The notes beneath the pieces were generated by a model. The model was not told the DNA's origin. It saw only the letters and a list, made by a program, of their open reading frames with translations, and did no database searches. A program made the translations under genes and the position numbers. A DNA stretch of 64,000 nt from Halicephalobus mephisto (taxonomy: Eukaryota; Nematoda; Chromadorea; Rhabditida; Panagrolaimidae): assembly GCA_009193035.1 (NCBI GenBank), contig SWDT01000085.1:53459-117458 (forward strand), in the 5' to 3' direction. Shown here piece by piece: positions 21,797 through 33,896 of this stretch; position 1 is the first letter of the stretch; every line of letters begins with the position of its first letter.

Positions 21797-24700
21797 TTAA
21801 AGACGACATTGCGAGTTTACATGTGGACCTAAATTGATCGACGATCCTGGATGTCTTGTTTTTGAAGTTTTCTTATCTGTTTCTCGGTCAATAAGTTGTT
21901 TTGAATAATTTTCTACGACAAATATTTCTTTCATATCCACGACAGGACAAAAATGGATGTTTTCGATGTTGATTTTTGTAAACATTTCAGTTTTTGATTC
22001 CACAGTACCGTAATCCTGATGAGAATCAGAAATCGTTGCTTTTGTTTCGACAGATAATCCAGAATTGACGTTGAATGTCGCTTCGTCGGAATCTAGTTTC
22101 ACAGTCACGACGGCGTTCATACTGAGGTCCAATGTATGTCCGCTGAGAAGACGGATTTTCTGAGAGTAATCTCGAAGCATTATTGATTGACTCTGAAAAT
22201 GATTATTTTTTTTTTAACTTTCTGGATTCTAGTGGAAATTTTAGAAACTCGAAGATCAAAGTAGTCGAAAAATAAATCAACTCAAAAACGAAAAAAGGTC
22301 CCGAAACGAAAAATGGTCCCGAAACGAAACAAGGTCCCGAAACGAAAAAAGGTCTCGAAACGAAAAAAGGTCTCGAAACGAAAAATGGTCCCAAAACGAA
22401 AAAAGGTCTTGAAACGAAAAAAGGTCCCGAAACGAAAAATGGCGTGCAAAAAATGATTTTAAAATTATTACGAAATCGTGATTTCGAAATTACTATTTAC
22501 AACGTTATTTTCCACAATTATTTTTTTACGTTGATTTTGTATATGATGAAAATCTCCGCTTTTATTGTTTTTATATTTCTATTTAAGGCGGAAATTTTCG
22601 GAACTATTCAGAATAAAAAAAATTTAAAACTTTAAAATTCTGTAAAAATTAAAATTTTACAAAATCTTCCAAAATTTAATAAATCCTGAAATATTCGAAA
22701 ACCTCAAAATTTATGAAAATTTTCTGAACCAAAATTAAAATGAAAGATTTTAAAAATTCCTAAAAAGTTGCAATTCATATTTAAATAATTTTACAATTGT
22801 TATTTCCGATTTTTTAATAATGATTTTCTTATTTAAAAACTTACAACTTTGGAAGTACTGATGAGTTTTGGAAATCCTAAAGTCGTCAAAGTTCCATGAG
22901 TTTTGCCAGATCGAATCTGAAAATTTATAAAATCAAATTTTATAAAATAAAAAAATAGGAAATTTATAAAATAAAAAATTAAAGATTTATAAAATTAAAT
23001 TTTTTTAAAGTAAAAAATTAAAGATTTGTAAAATTAAATTTTATAAAATAAAAGATAGAAAATTTGTAAAATAAAAAATTAAAGATTTATAAAATTAAAT
23101 TTTTTTAAAATAAAAAATTAAAGATTTGTAAAATTAAATTTTATAAAATAAAAAATTAAAGATTTATAAAATTAAATTTTTTTAAAGTAAAAAATTAAAG
23201 ATTTGTAAAATTAAATTTTATAAAATAAGAAAACTTACAGAAAACAAAGGCACTTCAGATGACAGTGCGACATTTAATTCCTCGAGGGATCCATCGTTGT
23301 TGGCCACAACCATTCCTTTCACAGTTACAGGAATGCTTGTGTCTAAAATTAAATTTTAATTTTTTGAATAAAAAATAAACTCACTTTCAAATTTCTGAAT
23401 AAAATTTGAACTTTTGTGATTCAAACTTCTTTGTAGATAATTAGGTTTAAAAACTTTCAATTGTCGAAGTTCGTTCCAGTATCTTCGGACATTGTGATCT
23501 CCATTTTTGATTGTTTCATGTAATTTCTGGTAAAATAACGCCCATAAATTTGGATTTTCAGGATTATTTTTCTCACTTCTCAACAAGAAAGATCCTACTG
23601 TAGGATAATGTGGGGCAATTTTGATCAAAACATTCAGGGCCAAGACGGAATGGGACTGCGGAACAGGTTGAGGACAAGTGTTCCAGAAAATCTTCAACAA
23701 ATTCATGTTAATTTTTCGTTCAAAAAATGAATGATGAAGTTTGTTGTAGAAGGTTAAAGCACGTTCTTGCAAAACATCATTACTGTAGGAACAAAGGAAC
23801 TGAGAAAAATAATCTGAAGTCCTGGAAAAATTAAAATAAATTAGATCCAAAGTATGGAAATCAGCATTGTGTATTACCAAAATTAAAATTAAAATTAAAA
23901 ATCGAAATTCTAATTTTTCGTGTTAGGACACATTTATGGATTTTTCTTACTGTAAAATATTCTTTCATTTAAGTTGATAAAATCAGATATCTGGATTTCT
24001 CGAATCACAATGATTTATGAATCGTGTCCTAACACGAAAAATTAGAATTTCGATTTTTAATTTTAATTTTAATTTTGATTTTGATTTTAATTTTAATTTT
24101 AATTTTAATTTTAATTTTAATTTTAATTTTAATTTTAATTTTGATAATACGCATCACAGAACTTACGATTTGAAATGCAAATGCCATAGACCTTTGCTTT
24201 GTTGTTCCACTGTCATTGTTTTTTCTTTATTTTCAAAAAGATAATTGAAAAAACTGTCTTTTTGGTTGATACAAGCATTCAGATGACTAGGTGTTGAAAG
24301 ACATCTCCGACTTGTCAGATAACCAATTGTGTTATGTGGATCAAGATCGGGATTTATTTTCCAAGTCTAAAAATCGATGTTTTATTTTTTTCCAAAAAAA
24401 AACCAACTTTAAATTCCTTCAATGCTACAGTAGGGGGAACTGTTGTGAAGGCGATGTTGTCGAGAAATTCCTGGGCCAAATGTCGTCTACTTTTTTGGAC
24501 ATGCTCGAACGCGTTTTTCCAGACTGCTGTTGGACCCCCTGCGGCTATGGCATCTAGCAAGAAAGTCCTGAAGTCACGTTTCATGTTTCATCCTATTTTT
24601 ATAACTTACAGTATTACGATTTGAACTTTGACGAAAAAACGTTTTTTATTAAGTAATTTGAGAATTTCAAATTGCATTAATTTCTCAGAATTTTCATTTT

Positions 24701-27084
24701 TAAAATTTTTAACGTTTGAATTTCGAAATTTTTAATTATTGAATTTTTTAAATTTAATTAAATTAATATGTGTTTTTAATTCTCTCAAAAATAAATCTAA
24801 ACTTGAAAACTTGTAACTTGGGCTTATCCTTGGACCAAAGACGCTAGTATAAATCTGCAAATGTAAAACGTAGACTTGAGCTAAAAATACAGGCTTAAAT
24901 CTTTAGATATAATGACGTGGATTTAGGCTAAAAGTTATGCTTGCATTTATAAATCTGGAGTATAGGCTTAATCTAACAAATATAAATTTAAATTAAAGGC
25001 TAAGCCTACTCCTACGGTTAAATCTAAGATTGGGCCTGAGCCTATGGTTAAATTTAAGGCTAAACTTAGTTTGATATAAATTTAAATATAAATTTAAATT
25101 AAAAGTTAAGCCTACGGTTAAATCTAAGACTGGACCTAAGCTTACGGTTGATTTTAAAACTGAATTTAATTTGATATAAATATAAATTAAAATTAAAAAT
25201 TAAGCCTAAGTCTACAGTTAAATCTGACTGGACTTAAGCTTACGATTGAGTTTAAAACTGAACTTAATTTGATATAAATATAAATATAAATTAAAAATTA
25301 AACCTAAGTCTACGGTTGATTTTAAAATCGAACTTAATTTGATATAAAGTCAAACCTAAATCTAAGCCTAAATTTAAAATTAAACCTAATCTGACATAAA
25401 CAAAATTAAGTTTAGAATTAAATCTAAGCTTACAGTCAAGTTTAAGCTTCGGCCTGAAATTAAGCTTGACTAAACCGAAGTTCACTAAACTAAATATTAT
25501 TTTTAAAGATATTTTTGTATTTTTAGCCTTAAATATTGTATTCAATTATTAATGAACCACTACAGAGAAAAACGAAGGTTCCATTATGAAGTTATCATTT
25601 TTAGCATTTTTGAATTATTTTTTAATAAAAATTTTTTTTACTTTTCGTCAAAGTACACTAGAGTATAATTTTGTAACTTACAGTATTTCGTCATTTTTTT
25701 TGTTTTTTAAAACTTTCATGATGACTTCCGGTTCAGATCGACGAGTTACTTCCGTAAGACTGTTAAATAATCCAGGACATTCTTCGGATTTAGTACATTT
25801 TTGCAATTCTGTATGTTTTTCAGCAACGAATTCCTCCAACTAAATTAATCTATATTTAAAAAAACTTTAATCTCCAATGAGGAATTTACCGTAATCTGAG
25901 CTGGAGAACGGTCATTCAATTTTTTGCTTATGTCAAGCCAGTTTTTACCGAGATATTTGGCCTCAAAAATGTCCAAAGCACAGACATGTCCCATCATCCC
26001 CTTAGGGCAATATCGTTTCATAAAACGTCTAGTGCGATTCATCATTTCTGCTGATACACTAAATCTCGATTGAATTTTGTAAAATTTTATCTGAACTCAC
26101 TGTGAATGTACCCGAATAGTGGAATTTGGATTGAAAGGAGTTTGAACAAGAAATTGTTCATCCGCTTCAATGAAGACAATGTCTGCATCGATTTTTTTGT
26201 TTTGTCTGAAATTATCCTTTTTATTATTGTGTATTTAATTGAATATTACTTGTATTCGATGAATTGTTGATAATCAAGAGAAACCAACGAAGGAACAAAT
26301 GTGTGATTTCTTGTGGATTCAAAATCACAAAGATCAAACTTCCGGGTGAACAACTTATCTTCCGGTTTAGCAAAAAAGTGACGACAATATCCAAATGGTG
26401 TTTTCTGTAAGAATTTTACGTGAGATAAAAAATATAAATGATTTATTTACCACAATCTGTTCGTCGCCTGCACCGCCTTTAGCTGGACTCGCGATCGCGT
26501 AGACGAGAGATAACATTAATCCCCAGTTTATCTGGTCGTTTTCACTTCCATTTTGTGGCTTGTAATAAACTCCAAGAATATTCTGGCCACCTTGAACAAT
26601 GTAAAAGTAGATATCTGGAAGGTTTTTACAAGGCCCGTGGATGCACTCGTGGACCTTGAATTTATATATTTTTAATTATTTTAAAAAATACGGAATACCT
26701 GATATCTCGCGAGAATACATCCATCTTGATCGTGATTCAGAATCTCGAAGAAATATTTGGCTTTTGTGGAGACTTTGATTCCAGATTCTTCTGGTTCTGA
26801 AGGTTTGTGGATGACAGTAGTGGCTTCGATATCGTAGTCATAAAGTAGTAATCTAACGGAAGTTATATATTATATTGCTAAAATCACTACAGTTATCCGT
26901 ACCTTGCTTTGCCGGGATCTGGCGGCGGATGACTGAAGGGCAAAGAAGCAAGTTTCTCGACTCGTTGTTCTTTCAGCTGTTCTTCACTCACTTCTCCTTC
27001 AACATGGATTTTTTCATCACAAAAAGACAAAGAAACTAATACTAAACTAATCAGTAATATCTCAAGGAAATGAAATCTCAACAT
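21797..27084 (-). CDS. dsc-4: Microsomal triglyceride transfer protein, large subunit
   Basis: MTP loads lipid onto apoB/vitellogenin-type lipoproteins in the ER. About thirteen exons are supported (minus): 26903-27084, 26699-26852, 26451-26654, 26250-26404, 26101-26205, 25890-26058, 25682-25839, 24408-24567, 24167-24366, 23385-23821, 23239-23342, about 22845-22917, and 21797-about 22180. Exons 1-11 join in phase. The start at 27,084 opens a signal peptide with an LLISLVLVSLSF core; an ATG eight codons upstream is also possible. Residues that follow match the vitellogenin-N/MTP layout: LLDAIAAGGP in the helical part, and near the C-terminus LSMNAVVTVKLDSDEATFNVNSGL matched in part to the MTP lipid-binding beta sheet. 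Length is about 830 aa against about 894 in mammals. The exon 12-13 junction is unsettled, because the simplest join creates TAG. The symbol follows the worm MTP gene and is inferred by family. Confidence 0.87.
22284..22443. repeat. 18-bp minisatellite in an MTP intron
   Basis: About nine copies of an 18-bp unit, GAAACGAAAAAAGGTCCC, carry small variants (GGTCTC, AATGGTCCC). The unit is a multiple of three, so an antisense frame stays open as a six-residue repeat. It is not a gene. Confidence 0.9.
22920..23235. repeat. AT-rich tandem repeat in an MTP intron
   Basis: Units of about 35-40 bp built from AAAATTAAAGATTTATAAAA and TTAAATTTTTTTAAAGT alternate with a variant containing GATTTGTAAAATTAAATTTT. 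About eight copies fill the intron between MTP exons 11 and 12. Confidence 0.85.
23878..24077. repeat. Foldback element: perfect 54-bp inverted repeat
   Basis: The arms 23,878-23,931 and 24,024-24,077 are exact reverse complements over 54 bases and surround a 92-bp loop. Each arm carries the segment GTGTCCTAACACGAAAAATT or its complement. The right arm runs into an AATTTT hexamer array that continues to about 24,142. The element lies wholly inside the intron between MTP exons 9 and 10. It resembles a small non-autonomous foldback or MITE-like insertion, though I see no clear target-site duplication. Confidence 0.85.
24055..24142. repeat. AATTTT hexanucleotide microsatellite
   Basis: About fourteen copies of AATTTT, with three GATTTT variants, form the distal edge of the foldback element. 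The left arm carries only three copies, so the hexamer seems to have expanded on one side after the element formed. Confidence 0.85.
24820..25480. repeat. Degenerate tandem repeat in a long MTP intron
   Basis: Diverged units of about 85-95 bp contain TAAGCCTAAGTCTACGGTTA, then AAATCTAAGACTGGACCTAA and AATTTGATATAAAT. They fill most of the intron between MTP exons 7 and 8. The antisense 84-codon frame here reflects the repeat only. Confidence 0.75.
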
Positions 27085-27598
27085 TTTCGTGGAAAAAATC
27101 AATTTCAAGAAAACGCTTCCAACTCAGTTTTCTTGTTTTTCTTATCTCTATTTTACAACTCGTGTGTTCGGCGATCATTGGCTAGCTGTGATGTGATGTG
27201 GCTTCCAGTCTTTTGCAGTAATTACACTTTGCAATTCGGTCACTTGGATCGATTTCAAAAGTACATGGATTGTTCTTGATGACGGAAGAAATTGAGGTTA
27301 CGATGAGTACCAAAAAAAAGGTTTTTACGGAGTGAATTATGACACTGCGCAATTTGAATCGTCTTTATAAAAACTGAGAATATATATTGGTCAAGAGGAG
27401 TACCTCATTTAAAGATTCACGGACAATCGGTCACGACGACGGACGAATTAAAGTATTTGAGAAGTTCAATCGTCTCTTGTCCCAGTTTCTGGATTTTATC
27501 CTCAATGAAAAAATGAATTGTGTTAATCCTAACTAAGGAGCTGGATTATTAGCTTGATCAATGTTAAATAACTGCAAAACGGGATTCTATTTTGTCAA
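27085..27598. promoter_or_regulatory. Divergent intergenic region between MTP and UGT
   Basis: Five hundred bases separate the ATG of MTP (-) from the ATG of the UGT (+), so it must hold both promoters and leaders. Composition is more balanced than in most gaps. TATA-like TATATATTGG occurs near 27,381. No specific factor site could be assigned. Confidence 0.4.
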
Positions 27599-30043
27599 AT
27601 GCAATTTTGGCATGTCTTCTGTGCTTGGGTATTCTGGCTGTCGTGGAGTATGAGTCGAGGTGCTAGAATCCTCCATTTCGTGCCGACACTTTCCTACAGT
27701 CATGTAGCATTTAACGGGAAACTCGCTGATCTCCTTGTTCAAAAAGGACATAATGTCGTAAGTTTTGCTGCAATTCTGTGAAATTTTCAAAAATCCTCAA
27801 TCGTCGTGATTCTGAAACCTTCAAGAATTATGGAAATTTCTGAAGTCTTCCTGAATCACATTGAATATTCCAAAACTTTCAAGAATCTTAAAACCTTCTG
27901 AAATGTAAAATTCCACAAATTTCCTGGAGATTTCAAAAAATTCAATTTTATAACAATTGTTTCAATTTTTAAAATATTATGATGCTTCATTATTTTTCAG
28001 ACTGTGATGTTGATAGATGTCGATCCGAGTGTTACTTCTACGGCCATCGAGGACGCAGAAATTCGTCGGATAGATGCAAATATGTCCAGTGGGATTCTGC
28101 CTTTGACGTTGTGGAAGAATCCCGGTCCTTTCGAAGATGCCAGTCCTTTGAATCCAAAAATCGTTCGAAAACTAATCAGAGTAGCTAGTATTTTTGTTCA
28201 GACATGTCGAAGTAAGATTCTAAACGTCAATTGAAACGAGAATTGATTGAGTTTCAGATGTCATGACCGATAGGGCCTTAATTACGGAAATGGCCTCGAG
28301 GGAGTACGACATCGGCATCGTCGAGCAATACGATATGTGTGGAGTCGGATTTTTGAAATTAATCAAAGTCCAATCTATCGTTTGGCTAAGTGCTACAGCT
28401 AATTACCGTATGCAACCAGAAACCATCGGGATCAATTATCCTCTCAGTTACGTCCCAGGTTTGAAACTCTATAAAAAAAAATTAAATTTATTGTTCAGAA
28501 TTGTTTTCTCCGTTTTCTCAAAAGATGTCACTTCTGGAGAGGAGTCTTAACTCTGGCATCGCTGTGGTCACTGAATTCCTCCACAAAACACTTTCAATTG
28601 CGGAAGAAAATAGAATATTCAAAAGGCTGAATAGAAGAACCAAATATAACTTGTTCGATGAAGCTAGAGACTCGGGTTGCATAGTGACGAATATGCAACC
28701 GTTTTTGGACTTTCCTGCGCCCACGGGTTACGATATTGTTAACATTGGTGGTATTACTGTACCGACAAAAAGGGTATCTCAATTGAACAAGGTTCGTCAT
28801 CATAGTGGATTAATTTTAAATGAGAACTTCAGGAATGGGACTGGATAGCCAGAAGGGGTCCTTTCATCATCGTCACTTTCGGGTCGATCGCAAAAACCAT
28901 CGATATGCCAGAAATCATGCGGAACAGCTTATTTCGGTCTTTCAATGTTCTACAAGAATTCAATTTCATCGTCAAATATGAAAATCTCTCCACAGAAGTC
29001 GTTCAAAACACCAACAACGTCTTTCTCGCCAGATGGCTACCTCAGATTGATCTTATCTGTATATCCATTTTTCGATTATTATTCATTTATAAGAATCTTC
29101 AGGTCATCCGAACTACAAAGGAATTGTTACTCACGGCGGTTGGAGTACTGTACTCGAATCCCTCTCCTACGGGAAGCCGATGTTACTGATGCCGCTTTTT
29201 GCAGGTACTTTCTTCGTGTGAATCTGTTTCGAAATTCATGAAGCTAGAATTTCGTAAAAGTTTCTGGAATTTTCCGAAATTGGATGGAATATTGTAAAAG
29301 TTTCAAGAATTATGAAATTTTTGAAATTTTTAAAAATTAAAAAAACAAGAAATTTCAAAATCGAATAAAACTTCTGGAATCATCTAGATTACTGTAAAGG
29401 TCTTCAGAATCCAGCTGAAAATTCTGAAACCGAAAATTTCATGGAAGTTTTCGAAACTTTTAGAATCCTTTAGAATTTGAATTTTTTAAAACGAAGATTC
29501 TAATTTTTTTACGAAATTCCAAAAATTCGTGTCAAGACAATTTCGATTTTATTTTCCTTAATAACGGAATTTTCTAGATCATTTTAAAAATGCGAAGGTG
29601 GTAGAAAGCTTACATCTGGGCCTCATCGTGGATAAGATGAATATTCTCGAAAATACATTCACGAACGCAATCACGGAATTGGTGACGAACCAAAGGTTAG
29701 TGTTAATTTTTTATTTGGTTTCCTATTTCTTCAGTTCCGGAAGCAATTAACAGTTTTCGTTAAACATGTTGACTGAAAAAAAAACTCGGAGATTTTTGAT
29801 TTTTATGTTGTCGATTGTAGATATGTGAAAAGAAGCAAGACATTTGCGGAGATGCTCCGGCATCCAGGACCAGCAGAATTACGTGATGTCGTGACCCACA
29901 GGATTTCGAAAACTCTTAAACCCTCATTCCGCTTCATCAAGGATAATTTTAGACTCAAGTCCGCTATTCAACATCTTTTTTTTAACAATTCTGTTGACAT
30001 TTTTGCAATTTTATTTTTATTAATTTTAATAGTTACTGCCTGA
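27599..30043 (+). CDS. UDP-glycosyltransferase (UGT), 457 aa
   Basis: This is a family-1 UDP-glycosyltransferase of the ER lumen that conjugates small lipophilic compounds with sugar. Eight exons (27599-27757, 28001-28211, 28258-28458, 28499-28791, 28833-29058, 29103-29204, 29578-29695, 29821-30043) keep phase and give 457 aa. The N-terminus is a hydrophobic signal followed by RILHFVPTLSYSH. The donor-binding signature is clear around residues 310-360: WLPQIDLI, then HP, then THGGWSTVLE and PMLLMPLFADHFKNA. That segment includes the conserved His, Gly-Gly and the D-H-x2-NA sugar-nucleotide site. A C-terminal hydrophobic segment (about 17 residues) ends almost at the stop, so the usual cytosolic tail is nearly absent. 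Length is shorter than the usual 500-530. It could work on diet or xenobiotic compounds; the substrate is unknown. Confidence 0.92.
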
Positions 30044-30309
30044 TTTTGTCTTTCACCAGAGATGAATAAGAATTTGTTTTAAGTAGTTTTAATTTATCCG
30101 AGATATCGGTTCATTGACTAGATAAACATTTTTTGGCCATTTTCGCCCCCTCATGACCGCGTTAATTAGGCCCGGAATCCGAGTCTAAGATTCGCCATGT
30201 GTGTCTAAATACGTCAGAGTTCCAATTTTTAGGAAGACTCGACAGAGAACCATTTGACGGTGGATTCAAGGGAGGATTCTGTTCTTCGAGGTTCTTCTAT
30301 GAATTTGAA

Positions 30310-30898
30310 ATGTTCGGTAAAATTATAATTATCCTAATTTTGTTGACATGTGGAACCAATGCGTGAGTTTCGACAAATTACAGTAATTATTGCTGAAATT
30401 TACTTTTAGTGCATCTAGTTGGCCTCTTCAGAACAAGAAATTTCTTCTTTTTCCTAACTTTTCCCTTCATTACAAACAACCAGTACTGGAGTCTAATGAA
30501 TTCATCCAACAACCATTATCGGTGATTTTTAACTACTGTGACGATGTTTAATTTTATAATTACAGAATTCTGATGTCATGGATAGAGACCAAACTAAACG
30601 ACAAACAGGACTGGAATCTGATGACGTTGTGAAACCTGAAATTCCGGCACTGAAACAAACTAAATCCATCCGACATCAGTGTTACTTCAGCCCTATCCAG
30701 TGTTTGCTGACACTCCCGGAGGACAAGATGCGGACGATTGTGAAAACTCATAACGGAGTGAACATGGAATCCAGAACTGTCAGACCAGTAGTCAGATCTA
30801 CTTCGAGGACGAGCAATATCAGATTTCGACAACATGAAGACCATCGTCGACGATTCGGGAATGGATTGTTTCATTTTTCTCCTCTTGAACAATATTGA
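30310..30898 (+). CDS. Allatostatin-C/somatostatin-like neuropeptide precursor, 165 aa
   Basis: Three exons (30310-30362, 30410-30521, 30566-30898) join in phase and encode 165 aa. Residues 1-17 are a classic signal peptide (MFGKIIIILILLTCGTNA, cleavage near NA). The rest has only two cysteines, and they sit in RHQCYFSPIQC. This matches the arthropod allatostatin-C core (C-Y-F-N-P-I-S-C), which forms a six-residue disulfide loop and is the protostome counterpart of somatostatin. Lys/Arg residues flank it (a KQTK site before, and an EDK site after), and several basic pairs lie further C-terminal. The mature ends are unclear because no standard dibasic site borders the core directly. The expected role is a secreted peptide acting on a somatostatin-type receptor. 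The match is from motif and layout, not from a database search. Confidence 0.7.
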
Positions 30899-31212
30899 TT
30901 TCCTTTGATGAAATCTTTGTTTCACAATTTTTTCAAAAAGTAAATGAAGGGCATTTATGAGTTTAATTAGAAAGTTAAAAAGTTACCCAAATATTTATGA
31001 AAATTTGTTTATTAATGACAGGAAAGCTTTACGGTAGGATAATCCACGGAGAAATGACAGGTTAGCACGCGCAGTCACACCAGGCGATCGTCATGGCAAC
31101 GAATGCCGCCTTCAGATTGTTCTCCTTTCTGTTTTGCTCAAAGATGTTCGATTTAATATAAACATTTCCAGAATACACTTGTATGATGTTAACTTTGTCG
31201 TAATTTTCAAGA

Positions 31213-33896
31213 ATGGGAGCCAGAAGACCGTCGTATTCGATGGGTCTTGATGAACTCCTCGGCATGACAAAAAATAGTAAGAAATTTTATTTTATTTTTT
31301 ATTTAATTTTCTTTCAGAAGTACCGTCGAAACTCAGTTCTCCAGTGTCTGAACGTCCGTCGACGAGACACGGACGGGGCAGCGTCACCGGAAGCAGTGGA
31401 ACATCAACGGCGAATTCGTCGGAAAAGGTTTCTTAGATATCAATCTGTTTTCAACTTATCTATTTCATGAAATTTCAGAGTAAAGAAAACAAATCTCCGT
31501 CATTAAATGGAATGGAATTAGTTTCGAATCATACGATAGACGTTTGGTCAAATGAAACAGAAGTCCAATCTCCAGTTACTTACGATGATTCTCTTCCGAA
31601 ATTTCCTCCAAGAAAACTCAGTAATATCAGATCTATATCCTCTGCAAGTTCTAGAGATTCTCGAGGTTCCGCAACGGATACAGGAGCAACAAGAACGAAA
31701 ACTCCGAAAAATCAGACGTCAGAAAAAACCGATATTTCGACACCTTCATCCACGACTTCGACCAATCAGAAAAGTAAAACACCTACTCCTCCAGCCAGGA
31801 GATCCATATCATCAGACAAAAATAAAAAAGTTGTCGAAAATAAGAAACTTCAAAAAACTGCTGATAACATCAAACAAGAATTTGAGTTGGTTAAGCAGAA
31901 ACAAACTGAAAGAACGGCTTATACGGTAAGAATTCGTGAATGTAAAAATCCTTGTTATTTACAAAAACATCCAAGTACAAAATTAAGACAGATAACATAT
32001 AGTTTTATTTTAATAGATATAATATAAGAAATACAATTTAAATACTGTACTTCTTACTGTCAGACTCGGGTTTTACGTCCTTCTAGAGTAATTCTGAAAC
32101 ATTACATTTCAGCTTAATAAGGCCTAAATCAGGGACATGAGAAAAATGCCGAAAAATTTGATAATTTCCTAACAGTTGTTCATTCCAAACTTTGAATTCG
32201 AATTGAACTATTTCGAAATCAAAAATTAAAAACTTCAAATTCAAACTTAACTATTACGTTCAAAAATCAAAAAATCCAAATTTAAACTTAACTATTAGGT
32301 TCAAAAATCAAAAAATTCAAATTTAAACTTAACTATTAGGTTCAAAATTTGGAAAATTGAAGTTCAAAAATTCAAATTTAAATAAAATTATCAAGTTCGA
32401 AAATCAAATATCTCTGATTTTTAAACTTACCGTAATTATTCATTAAAATAATCAGTAAAATCTTATTTTAGCTTTGGTTGGAGAGAAAACTTGAAGAAGA
32501 AAAAAGAAAAAACCAAGAAGCAAAAGAAAAAGCTGAAAAAGAACTCGAACAACGTCGACAGAAGCTAGAAGACGCTAAAAAAGCTTTCGAAAAATGGAAC
32601 GCAGACAGAACTCGAGAATTGAAAGAAAAAAAACAACTTCAACTTCAAAAAGAAAAAGAAAAACAAGAACAAATTGAAAAACTTAAAGAAGAAAAGAAAA
32701 AAGAAGCAGAAAAAGTATTTCAACATTGGAAAAGTGGTAAATTACATTTATCAAAAGCAGAAAAACAACGACAACGAGAAAAAGAAGAAGCACGGCTACG
32801 AAATCTTGAAGAAGAAAGAGAAAAAAAACAAGAAGCTGTCAAGTCATTTGAAACATGGTATGTTATTCAATTTTGATTATTTTAATAGTTAATTTTAATA
32901 ATTTTTTATAGTTAATTTTAATAATTTTAATTATTTTCTATAGTTAATTTTAATATTTTTATAGTTTATTTTAACAATTTTAATAGTTAATTTTAATTAT
33001 TTTTTATAATTAATTTTAATAATTTTAAAATTTATTTTAATAATTTTAATAATTAATTTTAATTATTTTTAATTTTAACAATTTTTATAATTAATTTTAG
33101 TTATTTTTTATAATTAATTTTAATTATTTTTTTTATCTTTTATTATTTTTGGTATTTTATTTTGGTAATTTTTATAATTAGTTTTTATAATTTTTTATAG
33201 TAAATTATTTTTTATTTCGATAATTTTTACAGTTAAATTTGATCATTTTTTATTTTGCTTATTTTTAATCTTTAATTTTGAGTATTTTTGATATTTTATT
33301 TTTAGGAAACAGCAACATGAAGAAACTTTGAAGAAAATGCGAGCACAGCAAGAAGAAGAAAAACGAAAACGACAAAACGAAGAAGATCAAATTAATCAAG
33401 TCAAAGATCAATTAGCAAACGATGCGTTTTTGCTGTGGATGAAGATGAAAGTAAGTACTTATATCCTGTTACTGTAAAAATCATAAATTTGTTTTTGTAG
33501 AATTTTTTAATTTTTTGGAAATTTCTAGAAATTAAAAGAGCGAATGACGACAGAGAATTGACTCCCGGAGCGAATTCTCAAAATTACAGTTTTTTGCGCG
33601 GGAATTCAAAAATAAATATCTTTTTAAATTTATTATTAATAGTTATTTTAAATTATGGAAAATAATTTCAGGAAAAACAAGAAAGTTTTGAACAAAGTCT
33701 TGCCTATAGAGTTCTCCAGTACGAACACGAAACTAGACACAAGCCCCTGTCACCCTGGATTCCCGTAGGGGGTCGGTCGGTTCCTGCAACAAGAAGAAGT
33801 TCTTCAACGTCCTTGAATCAAACCAAAAGACCGAATTCCGTCAAAAAAGTACATTTCAGCAGAAGGTCAATGTCGGCACTGAGATCTCGAAATTGA
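31213..33896 (+). CDS. Coiled-coil protein, MAP9/CCDC181-like, 458 aa
   Basis: Six exons (31213-31276, 31318-31427, 31479-31925, 32472-32857, 33306-33450, 33672-33896) keep phase and give 458 aa. The N-terminal 200 residues are Ser/Thr/Pro-rich and low in structure. The middle is a long charged coiled coil (Glu/Lys/Arg/Gln). A repeated pattern of aromatic-x-x-Trp followed by basic residues is visible: AFEKWNADR, VFQHWKSGK, SFETWKQQH and AFLLWMKMK. This spaced F-x2-W pattern inside a Lys/Glu coiled coil is typical of the MAP9, CCDC181 and CCDC34 group, which are microtubule or ciliary proteins. The C-terminus is basic and Ser-rich. A microtubule or ciliary role is inferred. A poly(A) signal lies at 33,936. 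Confidence 0.8.

Noticed and set aside
31062..31265. 67-codon minus-strand frame before the coiled-coil gene
   Set aside because: It overlaps the first coding exon on the plus strand and has no independent support.
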